15,259 nt of DNA, from contig CAYLRW010000041.1 of assembly GCA_964386405.1 (NCBI GenBank), positions 1-15,259 of the forward strand, given 5' to 3'. Shown one piece after another: positions 7,009-13,416 of this stretch. Both the position numbers and the translations under genes were made by a program. The stretch is from RZYP01 sp964386405. GTDB lineage: Bacteria > Bacillota > Negativicutes > Acidaminococcales > Acidaminococcaceae. Every line of letters begins with the position of its first letter. The stretch's first letter is position 1. Under the pieces are notes generated by a model, which was given only the letters and a program-made list of their open reading frames with translations, was not told the origin of the DNA and searched no databases.

Positions 7009-7380
7009 TTAGAATTCGAGACCAGCTTCACGAGCTGCTGTAGCAAGAGCTGCTACACGGCCGTGGTAAAGGTAGCCGCCACGATCAAATACTACTACTT
7101 TAATGCCTTTTTCCAAGGCTTTTTTAGCGATTGCTGCACCAACAGCTTTTGCTGCTTCGATGTTGCCGCCATAGTTTTCTTTAATATCTTTTTCAACGGT
7201 GCTGGCAGAAACAAGTGTTTCGCCGGTAACATCATTGATAATTTGTGCATAAATATTGCTGAGGCTGCGATATACGTTCAAACGCGGCTTTTCTGCTGTA
7301 CCAAAAATGTTTTTGCGGGAACGGAAATGACGTTTTTGACGTTTCTCGTTTTTATCTACTCTATTAAGCAAGAGTTTCAC
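7009..7380 (-). CDS. rplR: 50S ribosomal protein L18
   Basis: A 123-residue L18, which binds 5S rRNA and links it to the 50S subunit together with L5. The opening is rich in basic residues. The motifs AEKPRLNVYRSLSNIYAQII (residues 30-49) and VVFDRGGYLYHGRVAALATAAREAGLEF at the C terminus are clear. It starts at GTG, behind a variant ribosome binding site, AAGGAAGGGA. The length fits the family. It sits between rplF and rpsE with gaps of 16 and 17 bases. Confidence 0.96.
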   Translation of the reverse strand: MKLLLNRVDKNEKRQKRHFRSRKNIFGTAEKPRLNVYRSLSNIYAQIINDVTGETLVSASTVEKDIKENYGGNIEAAKAVGAAIAKKALEKGIKVVVFDRGGYLYHGRVAALATAAREAGLEF

Positions 7381-7396
7381 TCCCTTCCTTTAGAAA

Positions 7397-7945
7397 TTAC
7401 TTCTTGCCTTTAGCGCCGGCTTTACCAGCTTTACGACGTACAACTTCACCTTCATAACGGATACCTTTACCTTTGTAAGGTTCAGGTGGACGAAGTGTAC
7501 GAATATCAGCTGCGACCGCGCCAACAGTCTCTTTATTTGCGCCCTTAACAATAATTTTGTTAGGAGCTGGAACCTCAAAAGTGATTCCTGCAGGTGGTTC
7601 CTTAACTACTGGGTGTGAGAAACCCAAGGTGAAGTTAATGTTTTCTCCCTGCTTAGCCGCACGATAACCAACGCCGTTGATTTCCAAAGTTTTGGAAAAA
7701 CCGTCGGTAACACCAATAACCATGTTGTGAATCAGTGTTCTTGACAAGCCGTGCATTGCACGATGTTCTTTGTCATCGCTTGGACGTTCAACAGTAAGAA
7801 TTCCGTCTTCAAGTTTGAGGACCATCTCTTTGTTGATTTGACGAGCAAGCTCGCCTTTTGGTCCTTTAACAGTAACCAAATTGTTTTCTATTGTAACTGT
7901 AACATTAGCTGGAACAGTAATAGGTAATTTACCAATTCTTGACAC
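7397..7945 (-). CDS. rplF: 50S ribosomal protein L6
   Basis: A 182-residue L6, a two-domain 50S protein near the sarcin-ricin loop and the factor-binding site. The opening SRIGKLPITVPANVTVTIE, the junction motif GVGYRAAKQG, and the final PEPYKGKGIRYEGEVVRRKAGK are family signatures. The start is GTG, preceded by AGGAGGTGCTCATAA. The length is slightly above the common 178-179 because of the lysine-rich end (AGAKGKK). rplR begins 16 bases after its stop. Confidence 0.97.
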   Translation of the reverse strand: MSRIGKLPITVPANVTVTIENNLVTVKGPKGELARQINKEMVLKLEDGILTVERPSDDKEHRAMHGLSRTLIHNMVIGVTDGFSKTLEINGVGYRAAKQGENINFTLGFSHPVVKEPPAGITFEVPAPNKIIVKGANKETVGAVAADIRTLRPPEPYKGKGIRYEGEVVRRKAGKAGAKGKK

Positions 7946-7975
7946 TTATGAGCACCTCCTATCTTTTAGAAGTCA

Positions 7976-8374
7976 TTACCAAACGTACGCGATTACCTCT
8001 CCACCAAGGCCAGCTTTACGTGCTGCTTTATCAGTCATCATGCCTTGTGATGTGGATACTATAGCAATACCCAATCCACCAAGGACTCTGGGCAACTGAT
8101 CTTTTTGAGAGTAAACTCTCAAGCCTGGTTTGGAAATACGTTTAATACCGGAAATAACTTTTTCGCGGTTAGCGCCGTATTTCAGGCTGACGCGGATAAC
8201 GTTCTGTTTGTTATCAGCAAGAACTTCAAAATCTTTTATGAAACCCTCGCTTTTCAAGATCTCAGCAATAGCGACTTTAATCTTTGAGCTTGGGATCTCA
8301 ACTTTATCGTGATGAACCGAATTAGCATTACGAATACGAGTAAGCATATCGGCAATTGGGTCAGTCATAACCAT
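7976..8374 (-). CDS. rpsH: 30S ribosomal protein S8
   Basis: A 132-residue S8, a primary 16S rRNA-binding protein at helix 21 and, in E. coli, the translational repressor of the spc operon. The MTDPIADMLTRIRNA opening and the C-terminal STSQGMMTDKAARKAGLGGEVIAYVW are standard. Two starts are possible, two codons apart (MVM). AGGAGG lies 10 bases before the first ATG and 16 before the second, so the first is chosen. I did not recognise an E. coli-like S8 target around rplX-rplE. Confidence 0.97.
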   Translation of the reverse strand: MVMTDPIADMLTRIRNANSVHHDKVEIPSSKIKVAIAEILKSEGFIKDFEVLADNKQNVIRVSLKYGANREKVISGIKRISKPGLRVYSQKDQLPRVLGGLGIAIVSTSQGMMTDKAARKAGLGGEVIAYVW

Positions 8375-8405
8375 ACTTAAATACCCTCCTTCCTGTCTGC
8401 TGCGA

Positions 8406-8591
8406 TTACCAGCTAGCTTTGGTTACTCCCGGAATAGCGCCTTTGTAGCTATATTCACGGAAGCAGATACGGCAAAGGCCGAATTTACGCATGTAACCAT
8501 GTGGTCTGCCGCAAATCTTGCAACGATTATAGCGGCGAACTTTAAACTTCGGCTCATTCTTCCATTTTTCAATCAGGGCTGTTTTAGCCAA
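8406..8591 (-). CDS. rpsN: 30S ribosomal protein S14, zinc-binding (type Z), TTG start
   Basis: A 61-residue S14 of the short zinc-dependent type. Cys24, Cys27, Cys40 and Cys43 form two CxxC pairs around the conserved GRPHGYMRKFGLCRICFRE. This form binds one zinc ion and the 16S rRNA head. Many Bacillota also carry a cysteine-free S14 that is switched on when zinc is scarce; none is in this window. The start codon is TTG: the ribosome binding site GAGGAGGG lies 6 bases upstream and there is no in-frame ATG nearby. It is the only TTG start I assign here. Confidence 0.96.
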   Translation of the reverse strand: MAKTALIEKWKNEPKFKVRRYNRCKICGRPHGYMRKFGLCRICFREYSYKGAIPGVTKASW

Positions 8592-8607
8592 GGGATTCCC
8601 TCCTCAC

Positions 8608-9153
8608 TTATGCGCTGAACGGCATTCCGAGGAGCCTCAATAATTCTCTTGCTTCCTCGTCAGTCTTCGCTGTTGTAACAATGATAATATCCATTCCACG
8701 TACTTTATCAACTTTATCATATTCAATTTCCGGGAAAATCAATTGTTCTTTCATTCCGATTGCATAGTTGCCGCGACCATCAAAAGCCGTTGGGCTAACG
8801 CCACGGAAGTCACGTACACGCGGCAATGCAATGTTCATGAGTTTATCAAGGAAGTAATACATACGGTCGCCACGCAGGGTAACTTTAGTACCAAGCGGCA
8901 TACCTTGACGCACTTTGAAAGCTGCAATAGATTTTTTAGCTTTGGTAATAACCGGTTTTTGGCCGGAGATCAAAGTTAAATCGGCAACAGCTGCATCAAG
9001 TGCTTTGCTGTTTGCAATAGCATCGCCGACTCCCATGTTTATGACAACTTTTTCAACTTTAGGGATCTCGTTAACATTTTTATAATTGAATTTGTCCATC
9101 ATACCTTTGACTGCCTCGGACAAATATTTTTCTTGCAATCTAGTATTTGCCAT
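8608..9153 (-). CDS. rplE: 50S ribosomal protein L5
   Basis: A 181-residue L5, part of the 5S rRNP in the central protuberance and in contact with P-site tRNA. The conserved stretches EKVVINMGVGDAIANSKALD (about residues 34-53), KAKKSIAAFKVRQGMPLG (71-88), and FPEIEYDKVDKVRGMDIIIVTTAKTD near the C terminus are all present. The start ATG has AAAGGAGG 7 bases upstream. The length is typical (about 179-180). The next gene downstream is rpsN, in the standard spc order. Confidence 0.97.
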   Translation of the reverse strand: MANTRLQEKYLSEAVKGMMDKFNYKNVNEIPKVEKVVINMGVGDAIANSKALDAAVADLTLISGQKPVITKAKKSIAAFKVRQGMPLGTKVTLRGDRMYYFLDKLMNIALPRVRDFRGVSPTAFDGRGNYAIGMKEQLIFPEIEYDKVDKVRGMDIIIVTTAKTDEEARELLRLLGMPFSA

Positions 9154-9176
9154 TCATAATCCTCCTTTCCCGGATT

Positions 9177-9506
9177 TTATTTATCGATCACTTCACCGCA
9201 TTTTTTGCAGGTTCTTGCGAAACCACCTGCAACAGCGGTCTTTGAAATACGAGTAGCTTTTTTGCAAGCTGGACATACCAACATGACTTTGGAAGCGGAA
9301 ATAGCTGCTTCCTTAACAATGATACCGCCTTGTGGATTGGTCTGGGAAGGTTTGGTATGACGCTTTACTTTGTTTACGCCAGCAACGACAACTTTAGCCT
9401 TTTTCGGCAAAGCTTCGACAATCTTACCTTCCTTACCCTTATCCTTACCGGACAGAACAAGTACTGTATCGCCTTTCTTTACGTGCAATTTTTCAGCAGT
9501 AGCCAT
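9177..9506 (-). CDS. rplX: 50S ribosomal protein L24 with zinc-finger cysteines
   Basis: A 109-residue L24, an assembly-initiating 50S protein binding the 5' domain of 23S rRNA. The KOW motif lies near the N terminus (KKGDTVLVLSGKDKGKEGKI, residues 10-29). HTKPSQTNPQGGI (residues 50-62) follows, then a C-terminal pair of CxxC motifs at Cys78/Cys81 and Cys100/Cys103, which should bind zinc. Not all bacteria keep these cysteines; B. subtilis L24, as I recall it, lacks the second pair. The ATG follows AAAGGAGGTG. It sits between rplN (38-base gap) and rplE (23-base gap). Confidence 0.97.
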   Translation of the reverse strand: MATAEKLHVKKGDTVLVLSGKDKGKEGKIVEALPKKAKVVVAGVNKVKRHTKPSQTNPQGGIIVKEAAISASKVMLVCPACKKATRISKTAVAGGFARTCKKCGEVIDK

Positions 9507-9543
9507 GTCAGAAACACCTCCTTTTAGTGCGTAATTTTTTCGT

Positions 9544-9552
9544 ATTATAGCA
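9544..9552 (-). promoter_or_regulatory. Possible internal promoter (extended -10) over the rplN stop
   Basis: On the minus strand TGCTATAAT reads as an extended -10 element (TG, one base, perfect TATAAT). It overlaps the last rplN codons and stop. The -35 position at a 17-base spacer is GTATCA, only three of six consensus bases. Extended -10 promoters can work with a poor -35, so an internal promoter about 31 bases before rplX is possible, but pattern alone does not prove it. Confidence 0.3.
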
Positions 9553-9913
9553 CTTCCGGTGCCAATGATACTATTTTCATATAGTCTTTATCACGTAGTT
9601 CACGGGCAACTGGTCCAAAAATACGAGTGCCGCGTGGGCTTTTGTCATCTTTGATTACAACTGCAGCGTTTTCATCAAAACGGATGTAAGAACCATCTGG
9701 ACGACGTACTCCCTTACGGGTACGTACAACAACGGCTTTAACTACCTCGCCTTTTTTTACAACGCCACCGGGTGATGCATCTTTAACTGCGCAAACAATA
9801 ACATCACCAATATTAGCATATTTGCGGTAAGAACCGCCTAATACTCGAATACACATAACTTTCTTAGCACCGGTGTTATCACCAACATTAAGAATTGTTT
9901 GTTGTTGTATCAT
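9545..9913 (-). CDS. rplN: 50S ribosomal protein L14
   Basis: A 122-residue L14 of normal length, a conserved 50S interface protein that contacts 16S rRNA and L19 and is the target of the silencing factor RsfS. The motifs NVGDNTGAKKVMCIRVLGGS (residues 9-28) and the ARELRDKDYMKIVSLAPEVL ending are diagnostic. The ATG follows AAGGGAGGGAAAACC. It is the first gene of the spc operon. An inverted repeat precedes it, and its stop codon sits inside a sequence resembling an extended -10 element for rplX. Confidence 0.97.
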   Translation of the reverse strand: MIQQQTILNVGDNTGAKKVMCIRVLGGSYRKYANIGDVIVCAVKDASPGGVVKKGEVVKAVVVRTRKGVRRPDGSYIRFDENAAVVIKDDKSPRGTRIFGPVARELRDKDYMKIVSLAPEVL

Positions 9914-9926
9914 GGTTTTCCCTCCC

Positions 9927-9955
9927 TTGCTAATTTATCTGCAATAAGTTAGCAA
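9927..9955 (-). repeat. Inverted repeat directly before the rplN ribosome binding site
   Basis: On the minus strand, TTGCTAA (9949-9955) and TTAGCAA (9927-9933) are perfect 7-base complements around a 15-base loop, in the rpsQ-rplN gap. A shorter alternative pairs TTGC inside the loop with the final GCAA. The downstream arm runs into the rplN ribosome binding site (AAGGGAGGG), so folding could affect access to it. It lacks a T run, so it does not look like a terminator. Confidence 0.4.
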
Positions 9956-9961
9956 TTAAAA

Positions 9962-10222
9962 TTATTTTGCACGCTCTAAGATCTGAACAACTCTCCAGCA
10001 TTTATCCTTGGATAATGGACGGGTCTGCACAATTTGCACAGTGTCGCCAATATGTGCTTCGTTATTTTCGTCATGAGCTTTAAATTTAACAGTATGTTTT
10101 ACACCTTTTTGATAAAGGGGATGCTGTACAAAACGTTCAATGGCAACTACTACAGTCTTGTCCATTTTGTCGCTAACCACTTTGCCTGTGCGAGTAGCAC
10201 GTAAATTTCTCTGTTCGGTCAC
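9962..10222 (-). CDS. rpsQ: 30S ribosomal protein S17
   Basis: An 86-residue S17, a primary 16S rRNA-binding protein with an OB fold. The stretch RTGKVVSDKMDKTVVVAIER (residues 11-30) and the HDENNEAHIGDTVQIVQTRPLSK region are typical. The start codon is GTG, with AAGGAGGAA about 9 bases upstream. It is the last gene of the S10 operon by E. coli naming. A 48-base gap with an inverted repeat separates it from rplN, the first gene of the spc set. Confidence 0.96.
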   Translation of the reverse strand: MTEQRNLRATRTGKVVSDKMDKTVVVAIERFVQHPLYQKGVKHTVKFKAHDENNEAHIGDTVQIVQTRPLSKDKCWRVVQILERAK

Positions 10223-10258
10223 GAGACGATTCCTCCTTCATTTAGACTCAAAACACAC

Positions 10259-10453
10259 TCAGGCTTTCAATTCGCGTTGACGCTGAATGGTCTTAATACG
10301 AGCAATAGACTTCTTAACTTCCCTGATTTTCATCGGGTTTTCCAATTGTCCAGTTGCCATTTGAAAACGCAGATTGAAGAGTTCATCTTTCAAACCAGCT
10401 ATTTTAGTTTCTAATTCAGCTGAGGTCATTTCTATAATTTCTTTTGTTTTCAT
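10259..10453 (-). CDS. rpmC: 50S ribosomal protein L29
   Basis: A 64-residue L29, a two-helix coiled protein near the exit tunnel that, with L23, forms the landing site for trigger factor and targeting factors. The pattern LKDELFNLRFQMATGQLENP (residues 22-41) is characteristic. The ATG overlaps the rplP stop (TAATG). Upstream, GGTGGTGA replaces GGAGGTGA with one mismatch, so initiation probably depends partly on ribosomes finishing rplP. The length and charge pattern are normal for the family. Confidence 0.96.
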   Translation of the reverse strand: MKTKEIIEMTSAELETKIAGLKDELFNLRFQMATGQLENPMKIREVKKSIARIKTIQRQRELKA

Positions 10454-10911
10454 TAAGCTTCACCACCCACTCCATTTTGTTGTGCAGCGATTTCGGCTTC
10501 CAATTGAGCTTTGGTAACAAATTTTGTTTTGATAGGCAGCTTGTGGCTGGCGAGACGCATAGCTTCTTTAGCTATTTCTTCGCTAACGCCGTTCATTTCG
10601 AACAAGACGCGACCTGGTTTTACAACTGCTACCCAATACTCTGGGGAACCTTTACCACTACCCATGCGGGTTTCAGCCGGTTTAGCCGTAATAGGCTTGT
10701 CCGGGAAAATTTGAATCCATACTTGACCGCCACGTTTGATGTAACGGGTCATTGCGATACGGGCTGCTTCGATTTGGCGGTTGGTTACCCAAGCCGGCTC
10801 CAAAGCTACCAGACCGAATTCGCCATGGGCAATCTTGTTACCACGCATAGCACGACCGGTCATACGACCTCTATGTTGTTTACGATGTTTTACTCTCTTT
10901 GGTAATAACAT
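10453..10911 (-). CDS. rplP: 50S ribosomal protein L16
   Basis: A 152-residue L16, a 50S protein at the base of the central protuberance that helps position the A-site tRNA. The start MLLPKRVKHRKQHRGRMTGRA and the motif PAETRMGSGKGSPEYWVAVV (residues 78-97) identify it. It is slightly longer than the usual ~144 residues because of a C-terminal tail (QNGVGGEA). The ATG overlaps the rpsC stop (TAATG) and the ribosome binding site AAGGGGGCG lies inside rpsC. Its own TAA overlaps the rpmC start in the same way, so rpsC-rplP-rpmC form a chain of overlapping genes. Confidence 0.97.
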   Translation of the reverse strand: MLLPKRVKHRKQHRGRMTGRAMRGNKIAHGEFGLVALEPAWVTNRQIEAARIAMTRYIKRGGQVWIQIFPDKPITAKPAETRMGSGKGSPEYWVAVVKPGRVLFEMNGVSEEIAKEAMRLASHKLPIKTKFVTKAQLEAEIAAQQNGVGGEA

Positions 10912-11585
10912 TAGTTTACGCCCCCTTCTTGCGGAGCAGCAGGTGCTACAACTTTGCTTTCAGGAAGAACTTCACCTTTGTAAATCCATACTTTTACGCC
11001 GATACGGCCATAGGTTGTATGAGCTTCAGCAGTTCCGTAATCAATGTCAGCACGCAAGGTGTGAAGAGGAATGCTGCCTTCGCGATAGCTTTCGCTACGG
11101 GCAATTTCAGCACCGCCAAGACGGCCGCCTACTTGAACTTTAATTCCTTTTGCGCCCATGCGCATTGTGCGACCAACGCATTGTTTCATTGCACGGCGGA
11201 AAGCTATACGGCGTTCCAACTGATTAGCAATATTCTCTGCAACCAGTGTTGCATCCATATCAGGGGTTTTCACCTCAATGATATTAATGTCGATAACACT
11301 GTCGGTCATTTTCTTTAAATCGTTTTTCAATAATTCAATGTTGCTGCCCTGACGGCCAATAACCATGCCCGGTTTAGCAGTGTGAATAGAAATGCGAGCT
11401 CTGTTAGAAGCACGTTCTATTTCAACACGGGAAATTCCCGACAAGAATAATTTTTCTTTGATGAACTCACGAATTTTAATGTCTTCCAATAAAAATTTCT
11501 CATAATCTTTGTCAGCGAACCATTTGGAATCCCAAGTTTTGATTACACCAACGCGAAGACCATGTGGATGTACTTTTTGACCCAC
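10911..11585 (-). CDS. rpsC: 30S ribosomal protein S3
   Basis: A 224-residue S3, a 30S head protein at the mRNA entry channel, where with S4 and S5 it contributes helicase activity. The N-terminal GQKVHPHGLRVGVIKTW is conserved. A KH domain follows, with its GRQG loop at residues 77-80, and the C-terminal domain spans about 110-205. The gene starts with GTG, 9 bases after a GGAGGG ribosome binding site. Its stop overlaps the rplP start as TAATG. The last residues (EVLPESKVVAPAAPQEGGVN) form a variable tail, as is normal in this family. Confidence 0.97.
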   Translation of the reverse strand: MGQKVHPHGLRVGVIKTWDSKWFADKDYEKFLLEDIKIREFIKEKLFLSGISRVEIERASNRARISIHTAKPGMVIGRQGSNIELLKNDLKKMTDSVIDINIIEVKTPDMDATLVAENIANQLERRIAFRRAMKQCVGRTMRMGAKGIKVQVGGRLGGAEIARSESYREGSIPLHTLRADIDYGTAEAHTTYGRIGVKVWIYKGEVLPESKVVAPAAPQEGGVN

Positions 11586-11613
11586 TATCGTTTCCCTCCT
11601 TCTTTTCGGGATA

Positions 11614-11946
11614 TTATTTTTCTGCTACCGCAACGGTAACATGACTGGAACGTTTCAAAATTTTGAATGCCTGTCCACGAGAACGTGGGTGGATTCTTTT
11701 CAATGTCGGACCTTGATCAACAAACGCACTCGATACGATAAGGTTGTCGACGTTCATATCATAGTTATGTTCTGCATTTGCAACTGCGGAATGCAATACC
11801 TTTTCGATAACCTCAGAACCAACCTTCGGGGTATGTTTGAGGATCGCGAATGCTTCACCCACAGATTTCCCGCGGATAAGGTCAATTACGATACGCAATT
11901 TGCGCGGCGCGATACGAACATATCTAGCAATAGCTTTAGCTTCCAT
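11614..11946 (-). CDS. rplV: 50S ribosomal protein L22
   Basis: A 110-residue L22, which binds 23S rRNA and sends a long beta-hairpin into the exit tunnel beside L4. The hairpin is visible at about residues 79-102 (GPTLKRIHPRSRGQAFKI and following). The N-terminal half begins with ARYVRIAPRKLRIVIDLIRG, the family hallmark. The ribosome binding site is a variant (AAAGGGGGC, 8 bases before ATG) rather than AGGAGG. Changes in this loop are known from other bacteria to give macrolide resistance; I see no deletion or insertion here. Confidence 0.97.
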   Translation of the reverse strand: MEAKAIARYVRIAPRKLRIVIDLIRGKSVGEAFAILKHTPKVGSEVIEKVLHSAVANAEHNYDMNVDNLIVSSAFVDQGPTLKRIHPRSRGQAFKILKRSSHVTVAVAEK

Positions 11947-11968
11947 CGTGTATGTGCCCCCTTTCCCC

Positions 11969-12244
11969 TTATTTTAACGAAGTCGTTTTATCGGCATGGC
12001 CTTTGTAAGTACGCGTAGGAGCAAACTCTCCAAGCTTATGACCTACCATATCTTCCGTAATGAACACTGGTACATGTTTGCGTCCGTCATGAACGGCAAT
12101 TGTGTGACCAAGGAAATCTGGAAGAATAGTAGAACTACGAGACCAGGTTTTTACGACTTTTTTATCGCTAGCAGCGTTAAGCGCTTCAATTTTTTTCTGA
12201 AGACTTGGGTGGACATAAGGTCCTTTTTTAACTGATCTGGACAC
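11969..12244 (-). CDS. rpsS: 30S ribosomal protein S19
   Basis: A 91-residue S19, a 30S head protein that works with S13 near the A site and in subunit contacts. The N-terminal SRSVKKGPYVHPSL and the central HDGRKHVPVFI and GHKLGEFAPTRT motifs are standard. Translation starts at GTG, not ATG: the ribosome binding site AAAGGAGG lies 8 bases upstream and no better ATG exists. The gene is flanked by rplB (26-base gap) and rplV (22-base gap). Confidence 0.97.
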   Translation of the reverse strand: MSRSVKKGPYVHPSLQKKIEALNAASDKKVVKTWSRSSTILPDFLGHTIAVHDGRKHVPVFITEDMVGHKLGEFAPTRTYKGHADKTTSLK

Positions 12245-12270
12245 TATGTTGGCCTCCTTTCTTTATCCTG

Positions 12271-13101
12271 TTATTTCGTTCTACGTTTTACGATTAATTT
12301 AGAAGAAGCTTTTTTGACCTTACGGGTACGAGTACCAAATGCACATTTACCCCAAGGAGTAACAGGACGTTTACGACCAACAGGAGAATGACCTTCACCA
12401 CCACCATGTGGATGGTCGTTAGGATTCATAACAACGCCGCGGTTTGCCGGGCGAATACCAAGCCAACGGGAACGACCTGCTTTACCGATGGTGATATTTT
12501 CAGCATCGATATTACCAACTTGACCGATTGTAGCACGGCAATTGATATGCACTTTGCGAATTTCGCTGGAAGGCATACGCAGAAGAGCATAGTCTCCTTC
12601 TTTAGCCATCAATTGTGCAGAAGTACCGGCTGAACGGACTAATTGGCCACCTTTACCGATTTTCAGTTCAACATTATGAACCTGAGTACCAAGAGGGATA
12701 TTTTTCAGTGGCAGACAGTTACCAATTTTAATATCGGCATCTGGACCACTTACTACTGTATCACCAACTTTAAGATCAAGAGGTGCCAGGATATAACGTT
12801 TTTCACCATCAACATAATTCAAAAGTGCGATACGTGCATTACGATTTGGATCGTACTCAATTGTAGCTACTTTTGCAGGAATAGCATCTTTAGTACGCTT
12901 AAAATCAATAATACGATATTGTCTTTTGTGTCCGCCGCCTTGATGACGAACGGTCATTTTACCTGTATTGTTACGGCCTGCATGTTTTTGTAGTTTTTCT
13001 ACAAGTGCACGATGCGGCTTGCTTGCAGTAATCTCTTCGAAGGCTGACACTGTGATAAAGCGTCTCGAAGGAGAATACGGGTTAAAGCTTTTAATAGCCA
13101 T
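12271..13101 (-). CDS. rplB: 50S ribosomal protein L2
   Basis: This 276-residue protein has the normal length for L2, one of the most conserved 50S proteins. It is needed for subunit association and for peptidyl transferase centre assembly. The C-terminal loop VMNPNDHPHGGGEG (residues 224-237) contains His230, which corresponds to the conserved His229 of E. coli. The OB-fold and SH3-like domains occupy about residues 60-200, and the basic tail ends KLIVKRRTK. The ATG follows TAAGGAGGTAAAAAAA, an almost ideal ribosome binding site. It lies between rplW and rpsS, as in most bacterial S10 operons. Confidence 0.98.
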   Translation of the reverse strand: MAIKSFNPYSPSRRFITVSAFEEITASKPHRALVEKLQKHAGRNNTGKMTVRHQGGGHKRQYRIIDFKRTKDAIPAKVATIEYDPNRNARIALLNYVDGEKRYILAPLDLKVGDTVVSGPDADIKIGNCLPLKNIPLGTQVHNVELKIGKGGQLVRSAGTSAQLMAKEGDYALLRMPSSEIRKVHINCRATIGQVGNIDAENITIGKAGRSRWLGIRPANRGVVMNPNDHPHGGGEGHSPVGRKRPVTPWGKCAFGTRTRKVKKASSKLIVKRRTK

Positions 13102-13125
13102 TTTTTTACCTCCTTAGTACGAATA

Positions 13126-13416
13126 TTACATTCCTTCGAAAATTGGAATTGTCTGACCTTCAGCAAGTTTTACAATTGCTTTCTTGTAGTCAGAACGTCT
13201 GCCAATGTTTTTGCCCATTCTTTTGGTTTTACCAAAAACACGAATGGTGTTAACATTAACAACTTTAACTTTGAAAATTTCTTCAACAGCTTGGCGAATC
13301 TCAACTTTGTTGGCGCCAAGAGCTACTTTAAAAGTATATTTATTGTCTTGCATCATTGCAGAAGTCTTTTCTGTGATGAGCGGACGAAGTAAAATATCGC
13401 GAGGGTTAGCAGCCAT
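13126..13416 (-). CDS. rplW: 50S ribosomal protein L23
   Basis: A 96-residue L23, located at the exit of the peptide tunnel, where it is the docking site for trigger factor and the signal recognition particle. The N-terminal DILLRPLITEKTS motif (residues 7-19) and the basic loop around residues 60-78 are typical. The start overlaps the rplD stop (TAATG). A full ribosome binding site, GAGGAGGTG, lies inside the last codons of rplD, so it can probably initiate on its own as well as by reinitiation. rplB follows after a 24-base gap. Confidence 0.97.
   Translation of the reverse strand: MAANPRDILLRPLITEKTSAMMQDNKYTFKVALGANKVEIRQAVEEIFKVKVVNVNTIRVFGKTKRMGKNIGRRSDYKKAIVKLAEGQTIPIFEGM

Noticed and set aside
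10444..10905. A 153-codon open frame on the plus strand opposite rplP
   Set aside because: It lies wholly antisense to a clear L16 gene, resembles no family I know and is rich in Phe, Ser, Thr and Cys as expected from reverse-strand reading. I take it as a shadow.
10781..11318. Two further plus-strand frames (10781-11143 and 10899-11318) opposite rplP and rpsC
   Set aside because: They overlap each other in different frames and lie antisense to certain genes; there is no protein-like pattern and no reason to expect a product.
13102..13125. TGTAATAT in the rplW-rplB gap as a possible promoter
   Set aside because: A -10-like sequence without a recognisable -35 in an AT-rich 24-base gap is not enough evidence.
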